Part shown: piece after piece, positions 35,029 to 44,002 of the stretch | Numbering within the stretch: position 1 is the first letter of the stretch | How the letters are laid out: every line of letters starts with the position of its first letter | Assembly: GCA_021295955.1 (NCBI GenBank) | Contig: JAGWBJ010000003.1 | Span: forward strand, 62,001 to 126,000 | Origin: Dehalococcoidia bacterium | Lineage (GTDB): Bacteria; Chloroflexota; Dehalococcoidia; Lucifugimonadales; JAGWBF01 | Reading direction: 5' to 3' | Length of the DNA stretch: 64,000 nucleotides | Program-made: the position numbers and the translations under genes | The notes under the pieces: model-generated | Told to the model about the DNA's origin: nothing | What the model saw: the letters and a program-made list of their open reading frames with translations, nothing else | Databases searched by the model: none

Positions 35029-37554
35029 ATGGTAACAGAGGCGGGCAGTATTCAGCCCATCAGGATCGAAGAAGAGATGCGCACGTCGTACCTGGGCTAC
35101 GCGATGAGCGTCATCGTGTCCCGGGCCCTGCCCGACGTGCGGGACGGCCTGAAGCCCGTGCAGCGGCGCATCCTCTACGCGATGCAAGAGCTGGGACTGC
35201 GACCCGGCACCCAGTACAAGAAGAGCGCCCGCATAGTCGGAGAGGTGCTGGGCAAGTACCATCCCCACGGCGACGCGCCGGTGTACGACGCCCTGGTGCG
35301 CATGGCCCAAGAGTTCTCCCTGCGCTATCCGCTGGTGGACGGCCAGGGCAACTTCGGCAGTATAGACAACGACCCTCCGGCGGCCATGCGCTACACCGAG
35401 GCCCGCCTGGCGTCCATCACAGAGGAGATGCTGGCGGACATCGACCTGAACACCATCGACTTCAGCGAGAACTTCGACGGCACCCTGAAAGAGCCGGTGG
35501 TGCTTCCGGCCCTGCTGCCCAACATGCTGCTGAACGGCGCGTCGGGAATCGCCGTGGGCATGGCGACCAACATCCCTCCACACAACCTGACCGAGATATG
35601 CAACGCCGTCTCCTACTTGATCGACCATCCCGACGCGGCCGTCGAAGACCTTATCGAGAGGGTGCCGGGCCCCGATTTTCCCACGGGGGCCATAATCCAG
35701 GGCCGGGCGGGGATAGTCGACGCCTACACCACGGGCCACGGCCGGGCCGTCATGCAGTCGAGGACGGAGGTCGAGGAGGTCCGTGGAGGAAGGAAGCAGA
35801 TCGTCGTCACGGAGCTGCCCTTCCAGGTCAACAAGGCCTCCCTGGTGGAGAAAATCGCCCACCTGGTGAGAGACCGGCGGGTGGAGGGCATCTCCGACGT
35901 TAGGGACGAGTCGGACAGGCACGGCATCCGCGTGGTCGTCGAGCTGCGGCGAGACGCCCAGGCGGAGATCGTGCTCAACAACCTGTACCGGCACACTCCC
36001 CTGCGCTCGTCGTTCAACATCATCATGCTGGCCCTGGTGGACGGTCAGCCCCAGGTCCTGGGGCTCAAGCGGGCCCTGCAGCTCTACATTGACCACCGTC
36101 AGCAGGTCATAACCAGGCGGTCGGAGCATCTCCTCAAGGCTGCGAAGGAGCGTGCCCACATCGTCGAGGGCTTGCGGCTGGCCATCGACCGACTGGACGA
36201 GGTCATCGAGATCATCCGGTCGTCCGCTGACGCAGCGACGGCCCGCACCAACCTGGTGCAGCAGCTCGACCTTACCGAGGTCCAGGCCTCGGCCATCCTG
36301 GACATGCAGCTCCGGAGGCTGGCGGCCCTGGAGCGCGAGAAGCTGGAGGAGGAGTACAGGGACCTCCAGAAGAGGATCGCCGAGCTGGAGGCCCTTCTGG
36401 GCGACCCCAGCAAGGTGCTGGCCCTGGTGAAGGAGGATACCCAGCGGCTCAAGAAGCGGTTCGGAGACCAGAGACGGACGGAAATCAGAGAAGAGGAGGT
36501 CACCGCCTTCTCGATGGAGGAGTACGTCCTCCATCAGGACGTGGTCGTCACCCTGAGCCGCCGGGGGTACATCAAGCGGATACCCATGACCACCTACAAG
36601 CTGCAGCACCGGGGGGGTAAGGGCGTACGCGGCATGACCACCCGGGATGACGACGTGGTACAGGACCTGGTGGTGGCGGACACCCACGATACCCTGCTCC
36701 TGTTCACGAACCAGGGCAGGGTGTTCCACCTGCGTTCCTTCGACATAGCCGCGGACACCTCCCGCACCTCACGGGGCACGCCCGTAGTCAACCTGGTCAG
36801 GGTCGCCGAGAGTGAGCGTGTCAACGCCATGGTGGCGGTGCCCAAGCTGGTCGGCGACGATGCCCTGGTCATGGGCACCCGACAGGGCGAGGTGAAGCGC
36901 ATTCGGCTCAAGGACCTGGCGAACATCCGCTCGCCCGGGCTCAGGGCGATGGACCTGGAACCCGGGGACGAGCTGGTATCCGCCCGGCTGGCCCGCGAGG
37001 AAGACGACGTGATGATGGTGACGAGGGGCGGCCAGGGAGTCAGGTTCGCTCTGACCGACGTCCGCCGGAGGTCCAGGGCCGCCGGAGGAGTTCGCGGCAT
37101 ACGCCTGGCCGAAGGAGACATTGTGGTGTCCATGGAGGTGGTGCAACCGGAGGACGCCCTGCTGGTGGTGTCCAGCATGGGAAAGGGCAAGCTCGTACAC
37201 ATGAGCAGGTTCCGGCGCCAGGGAAGAGGTGGAATGGGGACCAGGGCGTTCAAGACTACCGGGAAGTCCGGACCGGTAGCCGCCGCAAGGGTTGTAGACG
37301 TGGGCCTGGACGACGAGGTGATGCTTGTCTCGGCCAAGGGCCAGGTCGAGCGCATAAACCTGGGGGAGATACGGTACCTTAGCCGCTACGCTACCGGAGT
37401 CCAGGTGTCGAGTTTCGGGTCCGACGACGAGGTGGCCTCCATCGCTTGCACCCCCGAGAAATCACGTGAGGGAGAGTCCAACGGCACTGCCAGGCCCGAG
37501 CGAGGGAACGGACGCAATGGCAGCCCGAAGAACGGCGGCGGTGGAGATAAGTAG
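35029..37554 (+). CDS. gyrA: DNA gyrase subunit A
   Basis: This 841-residue subunit cuts and rejoins DNA. The catalytic Tyr122 is in [10 protein letters not shown]. The region [15 protein letters not shown] has Ala83 and Pro84 where Escherichia coli has Ser83 and Ala84; Asp87 is kept. The C-terminal beta-pinwheel has the GyrA box QHRGGKG at 526-532, which identifies gyrase rather than topoisomerase IV. The last 35 residues are a low-complexity tail. The start follows GGGAGG with good spacing. gyrB is not adjacent. Confidence 0.97.
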   Translation: MVTEAGSIQPIRIEEEMRTSYLGYAMSVIVSRALPDVRDGLKPVQRRILYAMQELGLRPGTQYKKSARIVGEVLGKYHPHGDAPVYDALVRMAQEFSLRYPLVDGQGNFGSIDNDPPAAMRYTEARLASITEEMLADIDLNTIDFSENFDGTLKEPVVLPALLPNMLLNGASGIAVGMATNIPPHNLTEICNAVSYLIDHPDAAVEDLIERVPGPDFPTGAIIQGRAGIVDAYTTGHGRAVMQSRTEVEEVRGGRKQIVVTELPFQVNKASLVEKIAHLVRDRRVEGISDVRDESDRHGIRVVVELRRDAQAEIVLNNLYRHTPLRSSFNIIMLALVDGQPQVLGLKRALQLYIDHRQQVITRRSEHLLKAAKERAHIVEGLRLAIDRLDEVIEIIRSSADAATARTNLVQQLDLTEVQASAILDMQLRRLAALEREKLEEEYRDLQKRIAELEALLGDPSKVLALVKEDTQRLKKRFGDQRRTEIREEEVTAFSMEEYVLHQDVVVTLSRRGYIKRIPMTTYKLQHRGGKGVRGMTTRDDDVVQDLVVADTHDTLLLFTNQGRVFHLRSFDIAADTSRTSRGTPVVNLVRVAESERVNAMVAVPKLVGDDALVMGTRQGEVKRIRLKDLANIRSPGLRAMDLEPGDELVSARLAREEDDVMMVTRGGQGVRFALTDVRRRSRAAGGVRGIRLAEGDIVVSMEVVQPEDALLVVSSMGKGKLVHMSRFRRQGRGGMGTRAFKTTGKSGPVAAARVVDVGLDDEVMLVSAKGQVERINLGEIRYLSRYATGVQVSSFGSDDEVASIACTPEKSREGESNGTARPERGNGRNGSPKNGGGGDK

Positions 37555-37578
37555 GGCCGGGAGCCGGAGGGTTCCCTC

Positions 37579-38268
37579 GTGAAGCTGGTCTTCGTCCACG
37601 GGGCGGGCGAGTCGAGCCTGTCTTTCCACCACCAGCTTAGCCACTTCGAGGGCGCCGAAGGGATAGACCTGCCCGGTCATCCGGCGGGCCGGCCCTGTGA
37701 CAGCGTCGAGGGCTACGTCGAGTGGGTCCGCGGGTACATCGCGGGCCGGGGCTATGAAAACGTGGTCCTATGCGGCCACTCCATGGGCGGCGCCATCACC
37801 CAGATGTACGCCCTCGAGTACCCCGACGAGCTGAAGGGCATCGTACTGATCGGGACGGGCGCCAGGCTGAGGGTGCACCCCAAGTACCTGAAGGACTGCG
37901 AGGACGGCGTTCATGCCCGGGAGGGGTGGCTGGCCAACCGGGCCGGTGAGTACGCCCGCATCGATTCCGAGGTGGCCGCGGCCCTGTTGCAGCGCTCGGC
38001 CGAGGTCGGTCCCAGCGTGAAGCTGAACGACCTCCTCTGCTGCGACCGGTTCGACGTCATGGAACGGGTCCAGGAGATTCCCGTGCCCGCGCTGATACTC
38101 TGCGGGACGGAGGACGTGATGACCCCCGTCAAGTACTCCACCTATCTGGCCGATCGCGTCAAGGACTCCCGGATCACCATCGTAGAGGGCGCGACCCACT
38201 ACGTCCAGCTAGAGCGGCACCGGGAAGTGAACCAGGCCATCGCGGAGTTCCTGGCAGGCCTAGGCTGA
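37579..38268 (+). CDS. Alpha/beta hydrolase
   Basis: This 229-residue protein has the hydrolase fold with LVFVHGAGESSLSF, the nucleophile elbow CGHSMGGAITQMYA (Ser in GHSMG), LILCGTEDVMTPVKYS carrying the acidic residue and VEGATHYVQLERHREV carrying the His. The triad is complete. Substrate cannot be inferred. GTG at 37579 follows GGAGG by about 9 nt. It lies 25 bp after gyrA and may be co-transcribed. Confidence 0.88.
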   Translation: MKLVFVHGAGESSLSFHHQLSHFEGAEGIDLPGHPAGRPCDSVEGYVEWVRGYIAGRGYENVVLCGHSMGGAITQMYALEYPDELKGIVLIGTGARLRVHPKYLKDCEDGVHAREGWLANRAGEYARIDSEVAAALLQRSAEVGPSVKLNDLLCCDRFDVMERVQEIPVPALILCGTEDVMTPVKYSTYLADRVKDSRITIVEGATHYVQLERHREVNQAIAEFLAGLG

Positions 38269-38394
38269 GCCGGGCCAGCGGCGCTACGGCACCAGTGGGC
38301 GGCGCCCTTTCCTCCAGCCGGCAACGCACGAAGTATGCGGTGGTGTGGGGTACGGGAGGGGGATGTTGGGGGGAGTGGCCTCAGCCGTGGTGGG

Positions 38395-38883
38395 TCACCA
38401 GATCGCGCCGTTGGCGAACCACTTGCTTTGGAAGAAGAGGAGGGGGAGGTTCGGCTTTCCCTGCTCGACGGCTTTGACCTCCGCCACGTAGACCGTATGG
38501 TCGCCGTGAACGTGGGAGTTCACCACGTGACACTCGAAGGAGACCAGGGTGCCCTCGAGCATCGGCACTCCGCCCGGTGACATGGTGTACTCGTAGTCGA
38601 CGTCGTCGTGCCGGTCCTCCGGCCTGCGGGCGAAGTATCTGCCGATATCCTCCTGATGGGCGCTGAGTACGTTGACTCCGAACCTCTTGTTCTTCTCCAC
38701 GAACCCGAAGGTGTTGGTGCTGTGGCCCACGCAGATCAGGACCAGGGGCGGCTCCAGGCATACCGAGGTGAAGGAGTTGGCGCTCATGCCGTGGACCTGG
38801 CCGGCGTCGTCCAGGGTAGTCACCACGGTGACCCCCGTCGCGAACTCGGACATGCAGTGGCGAAACTCGTCTTTGGCGACCAA
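38395..38883 (-). CDS. Flavin reductase domain protein
   Basis: This roughly 162-residue FMN-binding protein reads FRHCMSEFATGVTVVTT, HGMSANSFTSVCLEPPLVLICV and RFGVNVLSAHQED, the pattern of NADH:FMN oxidoreductases that feed two-component monooxygenases. It could serve the LLM oxidoreductase at 27.5 kb (inference). The frame extends to 39021, but TTG at 38883 is favoured: it follows AGGGGG, gives a typical N-terminus and lies 28 nt downstream of a TATAAT box. Confidence 0.88.
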   Translation of the reverse strand: MVAKDEFRHCMSEFATGVTVVTTLDDAGQVHGMSANSFTSVCLEPPLVLICVGHSTNTFGFVEKNKRFGVNVLSAHQEDIGRYFARRPEDRHDDVDYEYTMSPGGVPMLEGTLVSFECHVVNSHVHGDHTVYVAEVKAVEQGKPNLPLLFFQSKWFANGAIW

Positions 38884-38910
38884 GGCCAACCCCCTGCTGC
38901 GTTTCCGCCC

Positions 38911-38916
38911 ATTATA
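38911..38916 (-). promoter_or_regulatory. TATAAT -10 box of the flavin reductase gene
   Basis: The minus strand reads CGCTATAATGG, a perfect TATAAT, 28 nt upstream of the TTG start at 38883. No clear -35 is found at 16-18 bp. Confidence 0.5.
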
Positions 38917-39042
38917 GCGGAGACGGCCGCTTTTTGCTCCAGACGTGCCGTTCATAGTAATATGAAGACACCCTGCAGCGGGAGGCCAAACGGGGTTTCC
39001 GGACCGTTGGAGCAGGTTCAATTCTCTCCTCTCCGCTCGATA

Positions 39043-39073
39043 GCGTCCGCCTACTCCCCTTGGGAGTGGACGC
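39043..39073. promoter_or_regulatory. Interrupted 12-bp hairpin/dyad before the restriction gene
   Basis: Outer arms GCGTCC and GGACGC and inner arms ACTCCC and GGGAGT form a near-dyad; the left arm carries a 4-base insertion (GCCT) and the loop is CTT. It ends 23 bp before the ATG at 39097, a natural place for an operator controlling the restriction gene. No control protein gene is visible nearby. Confidence 0.5.
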
Positions 39074-39096
39074 CCGTCGGACCTGTGTAATACGCG

Positions 39097-39723
39097 ATGT
39101 CTCTTCCAAATTCACCGGCGCCAGTAACCAGAAACCACGTGTATGCCGAGAGGTTCAATCCTGACTTGGACCTGGCATTTGAGCTACGGCTGCAGGACTT
39201 CGAGATGGCGATGCAAGACGTCTACGATTTCTTCTACGACGTTAATGCACATCTCCTTGGAAAAGGGCTGAGCCGGCTGGATGATATGCTGCGGCCCGCG
39301 ATAATGTCGGGTGTCTTGTCAGACATGCTGACCACCAGTCTAGCAAAGCATTCCCGAGCATTAACGGAGAACCGGTACCACAACGGGCACCCGGACCTCA
39401 TTATCCAGGGCGCATATCCGGACAACGCCGTCAAGGCCGGGGTGGAGGGCATAGAGGTCAAGACAACTCGCAAAGCCGGGGGTGCTGTCGATACACATGG
39501 TGCCCGAGACCAGTGGCTGTGCGTGTTCGTATACCAGGTGGATACCACGTCCGAGCCCGCCCGTGATCGGGCGCCCATGACCTTTACCGAGGTCTATCTC
39601 GGGCACGTTGCTATCGAAGACTTCCGGAGAAACCCACGTGGAGAGCTGGGAACACGCACCGCCACGCTTCACAGGGACGGGATCCGAAGGTTGCGAGAGA
39701 ACTGGGTCTACTACTCAGACTGA
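39097..39723 (+). CDS. Type II restriction endonuclease-like protein (PD-(D/E)xK)
   Basis: This 208-residue protein has a PD-(D/E)xK nuclease core: HPD at residues 98-100, then 19 residues later EVK (Glu120, Lys122) in GIEVKTTRK. Its spacing fits PD-x(about 19)-ExK. It lies convergent with a DNA methyltransferase, with 13 bp of 3' overlap, the standard gene pair of a type II system. The recognition sequence is unknown. The ATG at 39097 has no clear ribosome-binding site. Composition is more AT-rich than the flanking genes, consistent with transfer. Confidence 0.75.
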   Translation: MSLPNSPAPVTRNHVYAERFNPDLDLAFELRLQDFEMAMQDVYDFFYDVNAHLLGKGLSRLDDMLRPAIMSGVLSDMLTTSLAKHSRALTENRYHNGHPDLIIQGAYPDNAVKAGVEGIEVKTTRKAGGAVDTHGARDQWLCVFVYQVDTTSEPARDRAPMTFTEVYLGHVAIEDFRRNPRGELGTRTATLHRDGIRRLRENWVYYSD

Positions 39724-40865
39724 CTGCAATTTGGAGAAAACAGTGCCAGCTTGGGGACCGCCTCACTGGCCATAGCGAAATACAACTCGTCTCTCTCCAC
39801 TCCGACACTTTCGTAACCCACGGCCTCCGCAGCGGCCAACGTTGATCCGGCCCCTGCGAAAGGGTCGAGGACCACGCCTTCGCCGAGTGGCAAGACGGAA
39901 CGTACCAGGCGCCGGAGGAAGGATTGGGGCTTGAGATTCGGGTGGGGGGCAAGGTCACGCTCAGTCTTTCTGGTCGGTGAGGAATGGACTACGTCGCCAA
40001 AGGGCTTATCAGGGCACGGACGGCGAAACCCACCCGTCTTCCACGTCCTCAGGTTGTCTTGGACTCTGCCTTCGATGGGCTTTCGGTATACAACCCACGG
40101 CTCCCACATTGAACGCGGCATGACGCTCACCTCGGAGAACTCGGCATGAGCCGCTTTGGGCCGGTCTCCCCCTCTCAGGGTCATCGTAAGACGTACAATC
40201 TCTCCGCGACGCTCCAGTCCGCCGTCGGACAACGCCGTTGACACGATGTAAGACACTAGGGGGTTGGACGCAACCACTACATGGGCGCCCGGGACCAGCT
40301 TTGGAATAAGCAGACGTGTCCATACAAAGAAGAAGGTGTGGATGTGGTCGAGCTGCTCCGAAGTGAGAGTCGTGAACCGTGGCAGAGGGGAGCGTAGATG
40401 GCCGTCGAACGACGGAGGGACGCGCCATACGCCGCCCTTGCCCCTTCGAAGCTTGGCCTGCTGCTCGTGGGTATACTCGTGAAGGCCGTACGGTGGGTCA
40501 GTCACCACGGCGTGGATGGTATTGTCATCTTGCTGACTTAGCCAGTCGAAGCAGTCGGAGTGGTGGAGAGTGGCTCGTTCGAAGGATATTGGCGGGTGCC
40601 ATCTCCCATACGGGGGCAACGCGGCCTGGACGCCTGAGGATGAGTCCGAGCGAAGTCTGTACACTCCGCGCTCTTCGCGTATGAACATACGTGGAGTGTT
40701 GAGCCTCAGATAGGAACGAACCGAGGAATCACTAGTGTGTCCTACGACCTGTGAAACGCGTTCTCCGATCTCTCTAACGGACAACGGCTTCGACGTAAGC
40801 GACATCACCTGAAGAATGCCGTCTCGCACACGTCCAGGTGCGTGTCTGCTCTGGCTCTCGGTCAT
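39711..40865 (-). CDS. DNA (adenine-N6 or cytosine-N4) methyltransferase with N-terminal winged-helix domain
   Basis: This 384-residue enzyme has motif IV DPPYG at residues 123-127 before the SAM-binding motif I DPFAGAGST near residue 335, the beta-class order. The first 72 residues (RVRDGILQVMSLTSKPLSVR, RSYLRLN, ERGVYRL) look like a winged helix-turn-helix, possibly for target recognition or self-control. It pairs with the restriction gene at 39097 on the other strand. Start is the ATG at 40865, 9 bp after a strong promoter, so the message may be leaderless. Confidence 0.92.
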   Translation of the reverse strand: MTESQSRHAPGRVRDGILQVMSLTSKPLSVREIGERVSQVVGHTSDSSVRSYLRLNTPRMFIREERGVYRLRSDSSSGVQAALPPYGRWHPPISFERATLHHSDCFDWLSQQDDNTIHAVVTDPPYGLHEYTHEQQAKLRRGKGGVWRVPPSFDGHLRSPLPRFTTLTSEQLDHIHTFFFVWTRLLIPKLVPGAHVVVASNPLVSYIVSTALSDGGLERRGEIVRLTMTLRGGDRPKAAHAEFSEVSVMPRSMWEPWVVYRKPIEGRVQDNLRTWKTGGFRRPCPDKPFGDVVHSSPTRKTERDLAPHPNLKPQSFLRRLVRSVLPLGEGVVLDPFAGAGSTLAAAEAVGYESVGVERDELYFAMASEAVPKLALFSPNCSQSE

Positions 40866-40874
40866 CTTGAGTGG

Positions 40875-40903
40875 AGTATAGGACGTCTGGACGTCTACGT
40901 CAA
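40875..40903 (-). promoter_or_regulatory. Methyltransferase promoter: TTGACG, 17 bp, TATACT; likely leaderless
   Basis: On the minus strand TTGACG (40903-40898) and TATACT (40880-40875) are 17 bp apart. The ATG follows 9 bp after the -10, so transcription would start at or within about two bases of the start codon. No ribosome-binding site is seen. Confidence 0.65.
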
Positions 40904-41009
40904 GGGAGGAGCCATTTGGATGAACCCCAATTCTCAGGGGATGATTTGTGCCTCGGGGGACTGCACCATTTCCCCTATTATTGATCCCAGTCTGGCTAGG
41001 AGGTACTCT

Positions 41010-41038
41010 TTGACCCTGATAGGCGTGGCTGATATACT
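41010..41038 (+). promoter_or_regulatory. Promoter of the MFS gene: TTGACC, 17 bp, TGA-TATACT
   Basis: TTGACC (41010-41015) and TATACT (41033-41038) lie 17 bp apart, with an extended TGA just before the -10. It lies about 60 bp before the GTG at 41098. The rest of 40866-41097 holds no gene. Confidence 0.7.
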
Positions 41039-41097
41039 GGCCGCGCCCTGTGCCGTGAGCGGCGGGAGCCGGGGGAGGACTGTCTTACTATGACCGG

Positions 41098-42600
41098 GTG
41101 CGGCGCTTGAGACTGCTGGACAACTACGGCGAGCTGTTCGACACTCCCTACAAGCGCCGTGTCCTCGTCGCCCTCAGCATGGCCTACCTGCTGGTCCAGG
41201 TATCCAGCTTCCCGGTAGCCCTGTCCCTTCCCACCATTGCCGACCACTTCGACACCAGCCTGGCGTCGGCGTCGTGGGTCGTGGTGGCGGAGCTCCTCGC
41301 CCTGGGGAGCACCGTGTTCCTGGCGGCGCGCCTGGGGGACCGGTACGGGCACACCCGTATCTTCTTTGCCGGCGCCGTCATCGGCACTGTCTCGGGCGGC
41401 CTGGCTGGCTTCTCGGACAGCCTGGGACAGCTGGTGGTCTTGAGGAGCATCCAAGGCCTCGGCGCGGCCCTCATCACCGGCAACTCCAACGCCATCCTGG
41501 CCGCCGCCTTCCCCCAGGACCAGCGGGCGCGGGCCTTTGCGGTGCCCACCATCGCCGCCAGGTTCGGCACCTTTCTGGGCCTCATCGCCTTCGCTCTCTT
41601 CCTCCAGTTCCTGAGCTGGCGGCTGATGTTCTACAGCTACATCCCCCTGGGACTCCTCGCCGTATGGGCCGGCCTGCCCCTCCTGAGGGAGACGATGGGC
41701 CGCTTGCAGCGGAGCCAGGTGCCCATGGACTGGCTCGGCGGGACGCTTTTCATAGGCGCCGTGGCCACCCTGATCCTGTCCGGGATGCACCTGCACGAAG
41801 GCGAGGAGTCCTTCACCAGCTCCGACGCCCTCAGCTACCACGTTCCCATGCATCTGCTGTTCGTTGCCCTGCTGGCGCTCTTCTTTGTGGTGCAGATACG
41901 CATGAAGCAGCCGTTCATGGACTTCGGCCTGTTCCGGTTCAAGCTATTCTCAGCGGCGCTGTTCTCCAACATGACCTTCCATCTGTCCATGCTGGCGGTG
42001 ATGACCCTCATGCCCATCGTCGTGGAGCGAGGTTTCGGACTCGACCCGATATTCGTCCTCTGGGTGCTCGTCCCCCAGGAGATATTCGGCATGTTCGTTC
42101 CCATCGTGGCCGGCTGGTACTACGATAAGTACCGGCCCAAGTTCCTGAGGCCCGTTGCCATGGCGCTCATCGCCCTGGGCATTATCCTGATGGGCACCCT
42201 GGCCCTCAGGGTCTCCTTCTGGCTCATTCCCGTGCTGATGGCGCCGGCGGCCCTGGGAGTGGCCATGTTTCAGAACGTCAACAACGCGGTGATCATGAAC
42301 TCGATACCCCTGATCAACCGCGGCTTCGCCTCTGGGATGATCGAGACCACCCGGCAGGTTGGACATACGCTGGGCGCGACCATTGCCGCCTCGGCCTTGG
42401 GACTCGTTCTGCCGGCCACCATCGAACTCCTGACGCCGGGCGAGAGCCAGACATACTACGTGCGGGGCCTTCAGACGGCCGCGCTGGTGGTAACGGGCAT
42501 CATCGTCGCGGGCACCCTTCTCACCTTCTACGGCCGGCCGACTCCCCTGCTGAGGCCGGCAGGGCACCCCGTGGGCGCCGCCTCGGACGACGGCGCCTAG
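41098..42600 (+). CDS. MFS transporter (DHA2-like, 14 membrane segments)
   Basis: This 500-residue integral membrane protein has many hydrophobic segments, beginning MAYLLVQVSSFPVALSLP, with the MFS signature ARLGDRYGHTRIFFAG between segments 2 and 3 and the RSIQGLGAAL motif in segment 4-5. The count and length fit the DHA2 drug/H+ antiporter group, exporting or importing small molecules; substrate unknown. Only GTG at 41098 is in frame; a preceding ATG at 41090 opens a 6-codon peptide (MTGCGA) that overlaps it. Confidence 0.9.
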   Translation: MRRLRLLDNYGELFDTPYKRRVLVALSMAYLLVQVSSFPVALSLPTIADHFDTSLASASWVVVAELLALGSTVFLAARLGDRYGHTRIFFAGAVIGTVSGGLAGFSDSLGQLVVLRSIQGLGAALITGNSNAILAAAFPQDQRARAFAVPTIAARFGTFLGLIAFALFLQFLSWRLMFYSYIPLGLLAVWAGLPLLRETMGRLQRSQVPMDWLGGTLFIGAVATLILSGMHLHEGEESFTSSDALSYHVPMHLLFVALLALFFVVQIRMKQPFMDFGLFRFKLFSAALFSNMTFHLSMLAVMTLMPIVVERGFGLDPIFVLWVLVPQEIFGMFVPIVAGWYYDKYRPKFLRPVAMALIALGIILMGTLALRVSFWLIPVLMAPAALGVAMFQNVNNAVIMNSIPLINRGFASGMIETTRQVGHTLGATIAASALGLVLPATIELLTPGESQTYYVRGLQTAALVVTGIIVAGTLLTFYGRPTPLLRPAGHPVGAASDDGA

Positions 42601-42623
42601 TCTTTTCACCCGCTCCGTTGGGG

Positions 42624-42632
42624 TGCTATACT
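42624..42632 (+). promoter_or_regulatory. Extended -10 promoter of the CitE-like gene
   Basis: TGCTATACT matches the TGnTATACT element, 38 bp before the GTG start at 42671. It lies 24 bp after the MFS stop, so the two genes may be separately transcribed. Confidence 0.5.
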
Positions 42633-42670
42633 CCCACCCAGTCCGGTCCCCCCATTGCCAGGAGGCTGCA

Positions 42671-43561
42671 GTGGATCTGCTCAGAAGCCTGATATTCGTA
42701 CCCGGCAACCGTCCGAACATGCTGGAGAAGGCCCGGTCCTTCGACGCCGATGTCGTAGTCGCGGACCTGGAGGACTCGGTGCCGCCGGCCGAGAAGGTGA
42801 ACGCCAGGGAGATAGTGGGAAAACTGGCGCCGGCCCTGTCCGGACGGGGCAGGAAGGTGATGGTCCGGCTGAACTCCCTGGATACCGGACTGACTCGCGA
42901 CGAGCTTGCGGCGGTGGTCGGTCCGCACCTCTACGGCGTCAGCATTGGCAAGGGCGAGTCAGCACAGGACATCCGGGAGTGCGACCGGCTGTTGGATGCT
43001 GCGGAGGCCGAGGCCGGCCTGGAGCCCGGGACATTGAAGCTAATCCCGTGGATCGAGAACGCGCGGGCGGTCATGGCCATGGAGGAGATGGCGACGGCCT
43101 CCGCCAGGGTCGTAGCCCTGGCCTTTGGCGCCGAGGACTATACGGACGACATGGGGATCCAGCGGACCGACGAGGGGCAGGAGGTCTATATGCCCCGGGC
43201 GATGGTGGCCATCGCAGCCCGGGCCGCGGGGTTGTCGGCACTGGACAGCCCATACGTCCGCTACCAGGACCCCGAGGGGCTCAGGAGGGACGTGGGGCTC
43301 GTCAGAGGCCTGGGATACAGGGGCAAGTTTGCTATCCATCCTGCCCAGATTGACATAATCAACGAGATGTTCAGCCCCGGTCGGGAGGAGCTGGAGTATG
43401 CCAGGCGCGTGGTCCAGGTATGGGAGGAGGCCGAGTCGGCGGGCATGGGCTCCACTTCCCTGGACGGGAACATGATAGACGTGCCCGTGGTCAAGCGGGC
43501 CCGGAACCTCCTCGCCCTTGCCCGGGAGATGGCCGGGCGCGGCGGAGCGGTCCAAGCTTGA
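42671..43561 (+). CDS. CitE-like (HpcH/HpaI/citrate lyase beta family) acyl-CoA lyase
   Basis: This 296-residue protein shows LLRSLIFVPGNRPNMLEKA, VVADLEDSVPPAEKVNAR, LIPWIENARAVMAMEEM, ALAFGAEDYTDDMGI and YRGKFAIHPAQIDIINEMFSP, the pattern of citrate lyase beta, (3S)-malyl-CoA and citramalyl-CoA lyases. These cleave a hydroxyacyl-CoA to acetyl- or propionyl-CoA plus a keto acid. GTG at 42671 follows AGGAGG at 5 nt. No citrate lyase alpha/gamma subunits are present, so a CoA-ester substrate is more likely than citrate. Confidence 0.88.
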   Translation: MDLLRSLIFVPGNRPNMLEKARSFDADVVVADLEDSVPPAEKVNAREIVGKLAPALSGRGRKVMVRLNSLDTGLTRDELAAVVGPHLYGVSIGKGESAQDIRECDRLLDAAEAEAGLEPGTLKLIPWIENARAVMAMEEMATASARVVALAFGAEDYTDDMGIQRTDEGQEVYMPRAMVAIAARAAGLSALDSPYVRYQDPEGLRRDVGLVRGLGYRGKFAIHPAQIDIINEMFSPGREELEYARRVVQVWEEAESAGMGSTSLDGNMIDVPVVKRARNLLALAREMAGRGGAVQA

Positions 43562-43628
43562 GCATGGGCGACGCCGGCGGGCCGGGCCGAGGTGAGTAAC
43601 GCCAGGCGGGGCCTGTATGGGGATGTGA

Positions 43629-43994
43629 GTGGCCTCTGACCGGATAATTCTCGAGGCGATGTCCTTTTACGCCTATCACGGGGGAGGTCCCGAGGAGCAG
43701 TCCCTGGGCCAGCCCTTTCAGGTGGATCTGGAGGCCGAGCTCGACCTAACGGCGGCGGGCTCGTCGGACTCCAGGGACGACACGGTAAGCTACACGCACC
43801 TGTATCGAGTCGTAAAAGAGGTCATGGACTCGGAGCCCCGGAGCCTGCTGGAGTCCCTGGCCGAAGAGATCGCCGGACGCTGCCTGGAGTGTTTCCCCTT
43901 GGACGCGGTCCGGGTGAGGGTCAAGAAGACCCGCCCGCCCATCAAGGGAGGAGTGCTATCGGGGGCTGCGGTGGAGGTGTACCGAACCCGGTAG
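43629..43994 (+). CDS. folB: Dihydroneopterin aldolase
   Basis: This 121-residue protein reads DRIILEAMSFYAYHGGGPEE, SLGQPFQVDLEAEL, DDTVSYTHLYRVVKEVM and VRVRVKKTRPPIKG. This is the FolB pattern: YHG near the N-terminus, the dihydroneopterin site Glu/Tyr pair and the final KP-like segment. The enzyme converts dihydroneopterin to hydroxymethyl-dihydropterin, the FolK substrate. Start is GTG at 43629. It lies apart from folP-folK (30.2 kb), downstream of the CitE-like gene. Confidence 0.93.
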   Translation: MASDRIILEAMSFYAYHGGGPEEQSLGQPFQVDLEAELDLTAAGSSDSRDDTVSYTHLYRVVKEVMDSEPRSLLESLAEEIAGRCLECFPLDAVRVRVKKTRPPIKGGVLSGAAVEVYRTR

Positions 43995-44002
43995 TCGGGC
44001 GG

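Noticed and set aside
39014-39035. tRNA T-loop-like GGTTCAATTC
   Set aside because: The flanking stems do not pair and no cloverleaf can be built.
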